Assembly (NCBI GenBank): GCA_017458265.1
Contig: JAFTFV010000065.1
Span: 1 to 64,000 of the forward strand
Direction of reading: 5' to 3'
DNA: 64,000 nucleotides
Source of the DNA: Bacteroidales bacterium
GTDB taxonomy: Bacteria > Bacteroidota > Bacteroidia > Bacteroidales > UBA932
In this document: piece after piece, positions 7,808-16,064 of the stretch
Layout of the letters: the number at the start of each line of letters is the position of its first letter
How positions within the stretch are numbered: the first letter of the stretch is position 1
The notes under the pieces: generated by a model
Database searches by the model: none
Seen by the model: the letters and a program-made list of their open reading frames with translations, nothing else
What the model was told of the DNA's origin: nothing
Program-made: the position numbers and the translations under genes

Positions 7808-9769
7808 ATGAAAATTCGCACTATAGCTATTGCCGCTGCAATTCTTTGGGCGCTGCCCGCCCTTGCCGACGAAGGCATGTGGCTCCCCGCCCTCATTTCT
7901 GAACGTATCGCCGACATGCAGTCAAAGGGGCTCAGGCTCAATGCCGAGGACCTTTACAGCGTAAACAATGCCTCTCTCAAGGATGCCATTGTGCTCTTTG
8001 GAAGCGGATGCACTGGAGAGCTGGTAAGTGACGAGGGACTCCTCTTCACAAACCACCACTGCGGCTACGGCTACATCCAGAAGCACTCCTCCGTAGAACA
8101 CGACTACCTCAAAGACGGTTTCTGGGCCATGAACCGCGCCCAGGAGCTTCCCAATCCCGGCCTCACCGTAAAGTTCCTGGACAGGATGGAAGACGTCACA
8201 TCGGAAGTCTTCAAGGGAATCAAGCCCAAGATGAGCGAAGAGAAAAGGAATGCCCTGATAAAGAAGAATATAGACGCCATCATAAAGAAAGCCGCCGATC
8301 AGTCCAAGGGCCTCGTAGCCCAGGTCAATGCCCTGTACTACGGGAACCAGTACTTCCTCTATGTGTTCAGGGAATACCGTGACGTGCGTCTAGTGGGCGC
8401 ACCGCCGTCCTCAATCGGCAAATTCGGCGGCGAGACCGACAACTGGATGTGGCCGCGCCATACCGGAGACTTCTCCATCTTCCGCATTTATTCCGACAAA
8501 GACGGAAACCCTGCCGATTACAGCGAGGACAACATCCCCTACAAGCCCAAAAAGTCTTTCGTGGTTTCCACAAAGGGCGTGAAGGAGGGAGACTTCACCT
8601 TTGTATACGGCTGCCCCGGAAGCACCCAGGAGTATGTCCATTCCGAGGCTGTCCGTTACATACAGGACGTCTCCGACCCTGAAAAAATAGCGCTCCGCAC
8701 AACCCGCCTCGGCATAATGAAAAAGTACATGGACCAAAGTCAGGCGGTGCGTATACAGTACTCCTCAAAGTACGCCTCCGTGGCCAACGCTTGGAAAAAG
8801 TGGCAGGGAGAAGAAAAGGGTCTGAGAAAGAACAAGGTGGTTCCCGTAAAACAGGCCTACGAGAAGAGCTTCGAAGAGTGGGCTCAGGGAAGCGCGTACG
8901 AAGGCCTTACTTCAAGGCTTGCAAATCTCTACGCCGCAAGGAATCCCATCTACCGCGCATACGAGTATTACAACGAAACCGTCCGCAGCATAGAGAAACT
9001 GCGCATTGTCTCCGGCCGCCCCTTCGACATGAAGGACTACTACAGGCCGATAGACGAAGAGACTTTTGTCGCCATGACGGATGCTTTCGACAAAGCCCTG
9101 GACGACAGCTACAAACCGGCATTTTTCCTCGAAAAGCGCGCTCAGTACGGCTCCATGAAGGCCCTCAAGGATGCAGTTTTTGCCGATGATGCCCTTGCCA
9201 AGGAACTTGCCGATGCCCTGGACGGCTTCTATTTCGAAAACATAGTCCCCAAGGTGCGCGAACTGGACAAGTCCATCACTCTCACATACAAGGAATACAT
9301 GAAAGGTCAGATGGCTTTTGAGCCCCAGAAGGCGTTCTATCCGGATGCGAATCTAACGCTGCGCATCGCCTACGGCCACGTTGAAGGTTACCGCCCGGCA
9401 GATGCCGTTTACTACACACCCGTCTCAACGCTCCGCGGCATCATAGAAAAGGACAATCCGGAAATATTCGACTACAACATTCCCCAAACCCTCAGGGACA
9501 TCTATGCCCGAGGCGGCTACGAAGACCAGCCCGTCTGCTTCCTTGCCACCAACCACACCACGGGCGGGAATTCCGGCTCACCGGTCCTCAACGCCGACGG
9601 CCAGCTCATAGGCATCAACTTCGACCGCGTATGGGAAGGGACGATGAGCGACCTGGTCTACGACCCGGAAATCTGCCGCAACATCTCCCTGGACGTGAGA
9701 TACCTGCTCTTCGTCATCCAGGAAATCGGCCACGCCGGCTATCTTCTCGACGAAATGAATCTGTATTGA
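7808..9769 (+). CDS. dpp11: S46 dipeptidyl-peptidase, DPP11-type specificity
   Basis: This 653-residue periplasmic serine exopeptidase has a signal peptide cut after about ALA20. The chymotrypsin-like catalytic residues are visible: His84 in TNHHCGYG, Asp in RHTGDFS, and Ser589 in GGNSGSPV. Family S46 contains DPP7, which prefers hydrophobic P1 residues, and DPP11, which prefers Asp/Glu. In Porphyromonas gingivalis the split depends on residue 673, 18 residues after the catalytic Ser655: Gly in DPP7, Arg in DPP11. Here the same position is Arg607 (NFDRVWEG), so acidic P1 specificity is predicted. Role: release of dipeptides from extracellular protein. It has its own promoter and no operon partner. 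Confidence 0.9.
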   Translation: MKIRTIAIAAAILWALPALADEGMWLPALISERIADMQSKGLRLNAEDLYSVNNASLKDAIVLFGSGCTGELVSDEGLLFTNHHCGYGYIQKHSSVEHDYLKDGFWAMNRAQELPNPGLTVKFLDRMEDVTSEVFKGIKPKMSEEKRNALIKKNIDAIIKKAADQSKGLVAQVNALYYGNQYFLYVFREYRDVRLVGAPPSSIGKFGGETDNWMWPRHTGDFSIFRIYSDKDGNPADYSEDNIPYKPKKSFVVSTKGVKEGDFTFVYGCPGSTQEYVHSEAVRYIQDVSDPEKIALRTTRLGIMKKYMDQSQAVRIQYSSKYASVANAWKKWQGEEKGLRKNKVVPVKQAYEKSFEEWAQGSAYEGLTSRLANLYAARNPIYRAYEYYNETVRSIEKLRIVSGRPFDMKDYYRPIDEETFVAMTDAFDKALDDSYKPAFFLEKRAQYGSMKALKDAVFADDALAKELADALDGFYFENIVPKVRELDKSITLTYKEYMKGQMAFEPQKAFYPDANLTLRIAYGHVEGYRPADAVYYTPVSTLRGIIEKDNPEIFDYNIPQTLRDIYARGGYEDQPVCFLATNHTTGGNSGSPVLNADGQLIGINFDRVWEGTMSDLVYDPEICRNISLDVRYLLFVIQEIGHAGYLLDEMNLY

Positions 9770-9779
9770 CAAGCCTCTG

Positions 9780-9839
9780 GATACACGCAAACCACCGTTT
9801 TAGCTCACCCGAGGCCGAAAACGGTGGTTTGCGTGTATC
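9780..9839. repeat. Perfect 21-bp inverted repeat between converging genes
   Basis: Arms at 9781-9801 and 9818-9838 are exact reverse complements, separated by 16 bp. The outer 17 bases, GATACACGCAAACCACC, recur at 13137-13153. The element fills the gap between the S46 peptidase stop and the prfB stop. It may act as a two-way terminator, although neither side has a good T-run, or it may be a dispersed palindromic repeat. Confidence 0.85.
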
Positions 9840-10981
9840 TAATCCAGGTCGTCTGCGTCAGTGACTGCGGCGCCCTTACCCATGAGGTAAGTCTTCATGA
9901 ATTCGGAGATGTCTCCGTCAAGGACGGCCTGGGTATCCGCGGTTGAATAACCGGTTCTTAAGTCCTTCACCAGCTTATACGGGTGGAGGACATAATTTCT
10001 TATCTGGGAGCCCCACTCGATGCGCTTTTTCTGGCCTTCGAGTTCGGCCTGTTTCTCCTGGCGCTTCTTGAGTTCAATATCATACAGGCGCGATTTCAGG
10101 ATGAGAAGAGCCCTTTGGCGGTTGTCCTGCTGGGAGCGGGTTTCGGTATTCTCCACCATGATGCCTGAAGGGATGTGACGCACGCGGACGCCCGTTTCCA
10201 CCTTGTTCACGTTCTGGCCGCCGTGGCCGCCGCTGCGGAAAGTATCCCACTCCAGGTCTGAGGGATTGATTTCGATATTGATAGTATCGTCTACCAGAGG
10301 ATAGACGAAAACGCTCGAGAAGGTTGTCTGGCGCTTTCCCTGGGAGTTGAAAGGGGATATGCGGACCAGGCGGTGCACACCGTTTTCGGCCTTCAGGTAA
10401 CCGTAGGCATAGTCTCCTTCCACTTCTATCGTGCAGCTCTTGATGCCGGCTTCCTCGCCTTCAAGCAGGGTTGTGACGGTATATTTGTAGCCGTTTCGTT
10501 CGCACCAGCGGGTATACATTCGCATGAGCATGGCGCTCCAGTCATTGGACTCGGTGCCGCCGGCGCCGGAGTTTATCGTAAGAACCGCACCAAGGTTGTC
10601 TCCTTCGTTGCCCAGCATGTTCCTGAGCTCAAGGGCCTCGACAGCTTCCTGAGCCTTGGAGAAGGCCTGTTCAAATTCAAGGGTTTCGGGGGTCTCTACA
10701 CTTTCATCTTCAGACTCGTCAAGGCTCTCTTTGGCAAAATCATACAGCACATTGGCATCCTCGACGGCTTCCTTGGCCTTTTCAAAGTCACTTACCCAGG
10801 ACTTGAGAAGTGACAGTTTCTTGAGGAAGGCTTCGGCAGCCTTGGGGTCTCCCCAAAAGTCGGGGGCGAGCGTCTCCTGCGTTTTCGCCTTTACGTCTTT
10901 TCGCTTTCCTTCTATATCAAGGCAGTCCTCCAGCACTTTCAGCCGCGATTCCAACTCACGTATTTCGTCAAAAGTTCTCAT
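9839..10981 (-). CDS. prfB: Peptide chain release factor 2, without programmed frameshift
   Basis: RF2 reads UGA and UAA stop codons and triggers peptide release. This 380-residue protein has the N-terminal helical domain, an acidic insert, the PCRF region and the GGQ loop in GGHGGQNVNKVE. In many bacteria prfB needs a +1 shift at CTT-TGA near codon 25. Here the matching place (10916-10921, codons 21-22) reads CTT-GAT in one continuous frame, so no shift is required. A GGAGG-like sequence is still present a few bases upstream (complement of 10927-10931), as at a normal shift site. It lies 7 bp downstream of pncA and is probably cotranscribed with it. Confidence 0.95.
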   Translation of the reverse strand: MRTFDEIRELESRLKVLEDCLDIEGKRKDVKAKTQETLAPDFWGDPKAAEAFLKKLSLLKSWVSDFEKAKEAVEDANVLYDFAKESLDESEDESVETPETLEFEQAFSKAQEAVEALELRNMLGNEGDNLGAVLTINSGAGGTESNDWSAMLMRMYTRWCERNGYKYTVTTLLEGEEAGIKSCTIEVEGDYAYGYLKAENGVHRLVRISPFNSQGKRQTTFSSVFVYPLVDDTINIEINPSDLEWDTFRSGGHGGQNVNKVETGVRVRHIPSGIMVENTETRSQQDNRQRALLILKSRLYDIELKKRQEKQAELEGQKKRIEWGSQIRNYVLHPYKLVKDLRTGYSTADTQAVLDGDISEFMKTYLMGKGAAVTDADDLD

Positions 10982-10988
10982 AAGACTG

Positions 10989-11576
10989 CTAGATTAGTTT
11001 AATCCCCTCTTTTTCCATCTCCACAAGAGCCTCTTCATGACCCTTTGCGTCCACGTAGGCTATGCCGTCGCGGAGGACATATACCTTGAATCCAGCCTTG
11101 AGGAGGTCTTCGGCAGTGTTCCTGACGCAGTATTCGGTGGCGATGCCGCATACGACGACGTTCTTGATCTCGAGGAGTTCAAGGACTTCGCTCAGGCTCT
11201 GCCCGGCGGCATTCTTCCCTTCAAAACCGCTGTACTGCTCAAGGGCGGGATCTTCGCCTTTGAAGAAGCTGAGGTCTTCGCTGACGTAGGGCTGCAGGGC
11301 TTCGTGGACATCGGCACCGTGGGTTCCCTGGACGCAGTGAGGGGGCCATGGACCACCCTGCTCCTTGAATGAGCAGTGGTCTGCGGGGTGATGGTCGCGT
11401 ACGAAGAGGATAGGGTAGATGCTGCGGACGCCGCTGTCGTCGGGGTCCGTTGCTGCGGTTTCCTTGTCAATGTACTCCAGGCTGTGCTTTATGGCGCTGT
11501 CGGCGCCTTCGCATGCCATGCTTCCATCTATGAAATCGTAGAGCATGTCTACGACTACAAGTGCCGAATCTTTCAT
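10989..11576 (-). CDS. pncA: Nicotinamidase
   Basis: This 195-residue isochorismatase-fold enzyme turns nicotinamide into nicotinate plus ammonia for NAD salvage. Marks are ALVVVDMLYDF (Asp10 of the catalytic triad), the metal-site cluster VRDHHPADHCSF, GPWPPHCVQGT, and GIATEYCVRNT with the catalytic Cys. The ATG at 11574-11576 is used; a TTG at 11594 sits in the promoter box. It is divergent from pncB, which uses its product, and the two promoters overlap, so joint control is likely. Confidence 0.93.
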   Translation of the reverse strand: MKDSALVVVDMLYDFIDGSMACEGADSAIKHSLEYIDKETAATDPDDSGVRSIYPILFVRDHHPADHCSFKEQGGPWPPHCVQGTHGADVHEALQPYVSEDLSFFKGEDPALEQYSGFEGKNAAGQSLSEVLELLEIKNVVVCGIATEYCVRNTAEDLLKAGFKVYVLRDGIAYVDAKGHEEALVEMEKEGIKLI

Positions 11577-11591
11577 TATCGATGTTTTTTG

Positions 11592-11599
11592 CAAAGATA
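11592..11599 (-). promoter_or_regulatory. TATCTTTG -7 box of pncA
   Basis: It matches TAnnTTTG on the minus strand, 15 bp before the pncA ATG. It directly abuts the TTTG (11588-11591) that serves as the -33 element of pncB. Confidence 0.7.
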
Positions 11600-11611
11600 C
11601 TCAATAAATCT

Positions 11612-11619
11612 TATCTTTG
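11612..11619 (+). promoter_or_regulatory. TATCTTTG -7 box of pncB with TTTG -33 element
   Basis: TTTG at 11588-11591, a 20-bp spacer, then TATCTTTG. Only 7 bp separate the box from the pncB ATG, so the message should be almost leaderless. Confidence 0.75.
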
Positions 11620-11626
11620 TTACATT

Positions 11627-13132
11627 ATGGATACAATCAATATCGCTTATGTTTCTGACAAGTACCAGTACACCATGGGAAAGTCATATCTGGAATGCGG
11701 AAAGCAAAGCCAGACTGCTGTGTTCAATCTCTTCTACCGCAAGGCCCCGGAAAACAACAACTGGGCAGTGGTAAGCGGCACGGAAGAAGTTATAGAGTTG
11801 GTTAAATCCCTTGGAACCGAGCCGGAAGAGTTCTATGAGAAGTTCCTCCCGGGAGACGAATACAAGGAATTCCGCAAATTCCTCAGCACCATGAAGTTCA
11901 CCGGGGATTTGTATACCATGCGCGAAGGTGAGATAGCTTTCCCCAATCAGCCCATAGTGACGGTCGTAGCGCCTTTGATCGAGGCACAGGTTCTGGAAAC
12001 TCCCATGCTGTGCATCCTCAATCACCAGATGGCAGTTGCCACCAAGGCTTCCCGCGTATGCCGCTCAACTGACAAGCCGGTAAGCGAATTCGGCTCCCGC
12101 CGCGCCCATGGCCCCTGGGCTGCCGTTTACGGCGGCAAGGCCGCGCAGATAGCAGGCTGCGCCAGTTCATCCAACATCCTCACCGGAGCCTTCAACAACG
12201 TCCCTTCGACGGGCACCATGGCCCACAGTTTCATCACTTCTTACGGCAGTACCGTGGAAGGAGAGCACCAGGCGTTTGCCGATTATATCAAGACCCACCG
12301 CGGAGAGAACATCATTCTCCTGATTGACACCTACGACACCCTGAAGTGCGGTGTCAAAAATGCCATCAGAAGCTTCAAGGAAGCCGGAATCGACGACTCC
12401 TATGCCCCAGGTTACGGTATCCGCCTCGACAGCGGTGACCTTGCCTACCTCTCCCAGGAAGTACGGCGCATCCTGGACGCCCACGGCCTTACGAAATGCA
12501 AGATTTTCGCAACCAACGGCCTTGACGAGTATCTCATCACGGACCTCGAACGCCAGGGAGCAAAGATAGACAGCTACGGCGTGGGTGACGCCATCGCCAC
12601 CTCAAAGGCTGCCCCTTGCTTCGGCAATGTCTATAAACTTGTCCAGATAGACGGAGAGCCCGTCCTCAAACGTTCGGAAGACAAGATCAAGCTCATCAAC
12701 CCCGGCTTCCAGATTACCTGGCGTATCAGCGCCCAGGACAAGGAGAAGGGCAACACCCTTGACGGATTTGTTTTCAAGGCCGATGTCACCTGTCTCCGCG
12801 GGGATGCACTGGACCTTGCAATCCAGCAGGGAAAAACCATCACCATCCGCGACGAGTATGACTCTTTCAAGACCAAAACCTTTGAGGAAGGTTCCTATGA
12901 CGCCCGCCCCCTGCAGCTTCAGTCGGTAAAGGCCGGAAAGCGCATAGCCCCCTACTACAACCTCCTCCAGAAGAAACAGTTTTACAAGGACAACCTGCAT
13001 CACCTGTCACCTGCAGAACGCCGTCTTATCAATCCCCATTACTACAAGGTTGACATATCCGACGCCCTCTACGATGTCAAGATGAAGATTATCGGAAAGC
13101 TTGTAAAAGAGATAGAGGAGTTCGATATCTAA
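11627..13132 (+). CDS. pncB: Nicotinate phosphoribosyltransferase
   Basis: This 501-residue enzyme joins nicotinate to PRPP, giving nicotinate mononucleotide, the entry step of the Preiss-Handler route. It carries the PRTase-like barrel with STGTMAHSF, whose His is the one phosphorylated by ATP in the family, and DTYDTLKCGV and GIRLDSGDL for substrate binding. The ATG at 11627 is used because a start at 11561 would lie upstream of the promoter and inside pncA. It is followed by hairpin repeats and converges with the Ser-rich gene. Confidence 0.93.
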   Translation: MDTINIAYVSDKYQYTMGKSYLECGKQSQTAVFNLFYRKAPENNNWAVVSGTEEVIELVKSLGTEPEEFYEKFLPGDEYKEFRKFLSTMKFTGDLYTMREGEIAFPNQPIVTVVAPLIEAQVLETPMLCILNHQMAVATKASRVCRSTDKPVSEFGSRRAHGPWAAVYGGKAAQIAGCASSSNILTGAFNNVPSTGTMAHSFITSYGSTVEGEHQAFADYIKTHRGENIILLIDTYDTLKCGVKNAIRSFKEAGIDDSYAPGYGIRLDSGDLAYLSQEVRRILDAHGLTKCKIFATNGLDEYLITDLERQGAKIDSYGVGDAIATSKAAPCFGNVYKLVQIDGEPVLKRSEDKIKLINPGFQITWRISAQDKEKGNTLDGFVFKADVTCLRGDALDLAIQQGKTITIRDEYDSFKTKTFEEGSYDARPLQLQSVKAGKRIAPYYNLLQKKQFYKDNLHHLSPAERRLINPHYYKVDISDALYDVKMKIIGKLVKEIEEFDI

Positions 13133-13136
13133 AGTA

Positions 13137-13188
13137 GATACACGCAAACCACCACTTTTGGCCCTGGAATGGCGTTTTTGGTGGTTTG
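13137..13188. repeat. Second copy of the GATACACGCAAACCACC hairpin repeat
   Basis: The 17-base sequence at 13137-13153 is identical to the arm at 9780-9796. Here the palindrome is degraded: CAAACCACCA at 13145-13154 pairs with TGGTGGTTTG at 13179-13188. It begins 5 bp after the pncB stop codon. Confidence 0.8.
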
Positions 13189-13202
13189 GCAGGGTTTAAA
13201 CA

Positions 13203-13356
13203 GCGTCAACCGACGCCGGGGGTGACAAAATCGGCCCTTTTTGTGTCCGCAGCCGTCATCCCCGACGCCGGGGGTGACAAAAAAGGCACAAAATGTCGAT
13301 GCCGACGTCATTCCCGACGCCGGCATCATCAAAAATGGCCGAAAATGTCAATGTGG
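13203..13356 (+). repeat. Cluster of three GACGCCGG-type dispersed repeats
   Basis: The 20-mer CGACGCCGGGGGTGACAAAA occurs exactly at 13211-13230 and 13263-13282. A divergent third copy starts at 13307 (GTCATTCCCGACGCCGG). Copies are followed by a run of A and a GGCC- or GGCA-containing tail. In the second copy, GTCATCCCC pairs with GGGGGTGAC, so each unit can form a hairpin. With the preceding hairpin repeat it occupies the whole 231-bp gap between pncB and the Ser-rich gene; I see no coding frame there. An inverted copy lies at 16836-16884. Confidence 0.8.
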
Positions 13357-13363
13357 CCGCTGT

Positions 13364-14788
13364 CTATCTGTAGATGTTGTACTGTCCGTAGAGTGAGCCG
13401 TACATCTGGCCGAGAACCTCAAGGTAAGGCTGGCTGTCAAACACGGTGGTGCGATATACGGTGTTGTCTACCAGGAAGTACTCGATTCCGTTCATGACGA
13501 TGACCTCATAGTCATCAGGGAGTGAGGTTACAAGAGCTCCTGCAGGAGGAACGATGGTAGAATAAGCACCGGAAGAGCTCACTGTGTAGAAGACGCCGTC
13601 CTGGTAGAAGTAGTCTGACCCTGCGTATGCGTAGCTCTGTACAAGACCAAGCTTGTTGGCAAGCTCATATGCGGTAAGGGCACGGGAGCTGTTCAAGGCG
13701 TAGTTTGTCATGCTTGCAACGCGGCGGGCGTTCTGCTGTGCGATGATCAGGTTCTGACGCGCAATGGTGTTGTAATAATCGAATACGGCATTGTAGGTGC
13801 GGTAAGTGTCGCAGTAATATGCAAAGGTGATAGCCCTGCAGACTGCCCTGTCGATAGCCCTCTCGAGAGGAGTTCCGAAAGGAGGACGGCAGATTACGTA
13901 TGCACCGCCGTAAGGACGATAGTAAACGCCATTGTAAAAGTAGTAGTCTATGCCCCAATGGCTGATGTGACGCCAGCTGGGAGGTATGCTGTGGATACGG
14001 TACCCGTAGTAGTGAGGTCTGTCACCCCAGAAGTATCCGGGCCTGTCCCAGGGCATGGGATCACGGTAGCGGGGAGCGATGCGCTGCATGTCGTGGCGCT
14101 CGTCTACGCGATAGTCGTTGGTATAACGGTAGTTGTAGCCGTCATCACGGTATGCGTCTCCCTTGGGCTGGGATACGCTCTTTGTAGCAGCCTCGGATGC
14201 AAGACCGGCCCTGGTTACGTTGGTGGAACGGGTGGCGGCTGCACTGGTGCGGGTGGCGCTGGAGGAGCTGCTGCTGGAGCGCACTGCGCTGGAAGAGCTG
14301 CTGCTGGAGGAGCGGGTTGCGCTGCCGGAGGAGCTGCTGGAGCGTACTGCACTTGAGCTACTTGAGCGAACGGCGCTTGAACTGCTTGACGAGCGGGTAG
14401 CGGAACCGGACGATGAGGAGCTGGAACGCACTGCGCTGGAGGAGCTGTTTGAAGAACTGCTGGAGCGGGTGGCGCTTGAGCTGCTGCTGGAAGAGCGGGT
14501 GGCACTGCTGCTCGATGAACGGGTGGCGCTTGTGGAAGAAGAACTCCTGCGGGTGTCCTGGGTGGATACCGATGAACTTCTGGAAGGGCTGGCACTTGAG
14601 CTGGACCTTGTAGAAGAAGATGACACGGAACTTGAGGACCTTGTGGAGGAGCCGGAAGAGGAAGAGCGGGTGGAACTGCTGCTGCGGGCAGTGCCACTGC
14701 TGTTTCTGGTCTGCGCCAGCATATCAGGTGCCGTGAGCATGGAGAATCCCACTAACACTGAAGCGGCGATTGTCATTAACTTTCTCAT
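13364..14788 (-). CDS. Secreted Ser/Arg-rich low-complexity protein with DUF6515-like tail
   Basis: The 474-residue protein has a signal peptide (about 1-25, ending MLAQ). Residues about 30-195 are almost entirely Ser blocks broken by TR, VR and SAT, for example RSSSSSSAVRSSSSS. The remainder is Tyr-rich, with GVYYRPYGGAYVICRPPFG and VPPAGALVTSLPDDYE, which resembles DUF6515-type periplasmic proteins whose role is unknown. Serine tracts of this kind may be disordered or glycosylated linkers; that is inference. It starts 19 bp after namZ and probably belongs to the murI-namZ operon. The unrelated six-frame translations of the Ser tract are artefacts. Confidence 0.75.
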   Translation of the reverse strand: MRKLMTIAASVLVGFSMLTAPDMLAQTRNSSGTARSSSSTRSSSSGSSTRSSSSVSSSSTRSSSSASPSRSSSVSTQDTRRSSSSTSATRSSSSSATRSSSSSSSATRSSSSSNSSSSAVRSSSSSSGSATRSSSSSSAVRSSSSSAVRSSSSSGSATRSSSSSSSSAVRSSSSSSSATRTSAAATRSTNVTRAGLASEAATKSVSQPKGDAYRDDGYNYRYTNDYRVDERHDMQRIAPRYRDPMPWDRPGYFWGDRPHYYGYRIHSIPPSWRHISHWGIDYYFYNGVYYRPYGGAYVICRPPFGTPLERAIDRAVCRAITFAYYCDTYRTYNAVFDYYNTIARQNLIIAQQNARRVASMTNYALNSSRALTAYELANKLGLVQSYAYAGSDYFYQDGVFYTVSSSGAYSTIVPPAGALVTSLPDDYEVIVMNGIEYFLVDNTVYRTTVFDSQPYLEVLGQMYGSLYGQYNIYR

Positions 14789-14807
14789 AGCATCTTAATT
14801 TTAGTGT

Positions 14808-16064
14808 TTAACGATATAAGTAATATTTTTGTGAAAGCGTTTTGAAGTCCCTGGCATCCTTGTTCCAATAATCAACGATATCTTCAACCTTTAAACGCTT
14901 TTCAAATGCCTTTCTCACATAATCCGTGCCACAGACTATGTCAAGCATGCGCGTTTTCTTCATGGGGAAGGGATTGTGATCCGGATAAAGCTCCTGAATG
15001 GCCTGGAGCACATAGAACTGGGTGAGGGTTACGGTAGCGGCTTCAAAATCCGTGAAGAAGAACTCCACTCCGTGGATAAGTTTGCCGGCGAGGGCGCCGG
15101 ACATGGGTTTATAATGGATGGTGCGGAACACCGTACCGGGGATGCTGTAACTGTCAAGACGCGCCTTGAGGGCATCTGCATCAATCCATTCGGCAGCGAA
15201 GGTCTGGAATGGAATCGTATAGCCTACACCTATGTTCAGGTGGCCGAATTCCCCACCGATGCCGCAGGCCGGATAGCAGAGAGCAGAATGGACAGAGGGG
15301 ATGTTCGGCGAGGGAAGTACCCATGGAAGACGGGTATCTTCGTAGAGCATGTTTCTGTGCCAGCCGCGCATGGGGATGACATTGAGGCGGCATTTCAGGT
15401 GCTTTTCGGTGCCGGTCTGGCCGCAGTTGAGACCTTCCTCGTTGATGAGGCCGGCGAGTTCTCCTACAGTGAGACCATAGACAAACGGAATCTTGAATTC
15501 GCTCACGAAGGAGTGGAAACCGTCTTCCACCAGCGGTCCTTCTACTTTGAGGCCGCCGAGGGGGTTGGGGCGGTCAAGGACAAGGACTTCGACATCGGCC
15601 TTTGCGCAGGCGCGCATGACCAGGCCAAGCGTGGAGATGAAGGTGTAGCAGCGGGTGCCTACATCCTGGATGTCGTAGACCATTACGTCAATTCCGCGAA
15701 GCATCTCCTGGGTGGGTTCCCTCGTTGCGCCGTAGAGTGAGTATACGGGAAGGCCGGTCTTTGCATCCTTGCTGCCTTCCACCTTGTCTCCGGCATATGC
15801 ATCGCCGCGGACGCCGTGTTCGGGGCCGAAGAGGGCGACCAGATTGACTTCGGGGGCGTCGAAGAGGATGTCGATGGTGGAGCGGAGCTTGCGGTCCACT
15901 CCGCTGGGGTTGGTCACAAGACCCACCCTTTTGCCCTGGAGCTCTTCAAAGCCGTAACTTTCGAGGACCTCTATACCGGGAATGACTTCACCGGCTGTTT
16001 CCTGTGCCTTTGACGCACAGGCGGCAAGGCAGATAGCTGCAAGTATAGTGAAAATTCGTTTCAT
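14808..16064 (-). CDS. namZ: NamZ-type exo-beta-N-acetylmuramidase (DUF1343, GH171), lipoprotein
   Basis: The 418-residue protein has a lipoprotein signal (LAAC, Cys16). Its body is a full DUF1343 domain: VGLVTNPSGVDR, ALFGPEHGVRGD, VYSLYGATREPT, MVYDIQDVGTRCYTFISTL, VLDRPNPLGG and VEGPLVEDGFHSFVS. Characterised members release N-acetylmuramic acid from the non-reducing end of peptidoglycan glycans. Its ATG overlaps the murI stop (ATGA), linking murein sugar release to D-glutamate supply. The lipid anchor implies action in the periplasm or at the outer membrane. Confidence 0.9.
   Translation of the reverse strand: MKRIFTILAAICLAACASKAQETAGEVIPGIEVLESYGFEELQGKRVGLVTNPSGVDRKLRSTIDILFDAPEVNLVALFGPEHGVRGDAYAGDKVEGSKDAKTGLPVYSLYGATREPTQEMLRGIDVMVYDIQDVGTRCYTFISTLGLVMRACAKADVEVLVLDRPNPLGGLKVEGPLVEDGFHSFVSEFKIPFVYGLTVGELAGLINEEGLNCGQTGTEKHLKCRLNVIPMRGWHRNMLYEDTRLPWVLPSPNIPSVHSALCYPACGIGGEFGHLNIGVGYTIPFQTFAAEWIDADALKARLDSYSIPGTVFRTIHYKPMSGALAGKLIHGVEFFFTDFEAATVTLTQFYVLQAIQELYPDHNPFPMKKTRMLDIVCGTDYVRKAFEKRLKVEDIVDYWNKDARDFKTLSQKYYLYR

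Noticed and set aside
13203..13356. Repeat cluster considered as a CRISPR array
   Set aside because: Three diverging units with unequal spacing and an inverted copy elsewhere fit a dispersed repeat instead.
14215..14760. Repeated Ser-codon DNA considered as a CRISPR-like array
   Set aside because: Units are irregular, there are no unique spacers of constant length and the frame is protein-coding. No CRISPR array or cas gene is visible in the window.
14163..14798. Long open frame on the plus strand opposite the Ser-rich gene
   Set aside because: It is the mirror of the Ser/Arg tract (Leu/Glu-rich low complexity), has no promoter and conflicts with a gene that has a clear signal peptide.
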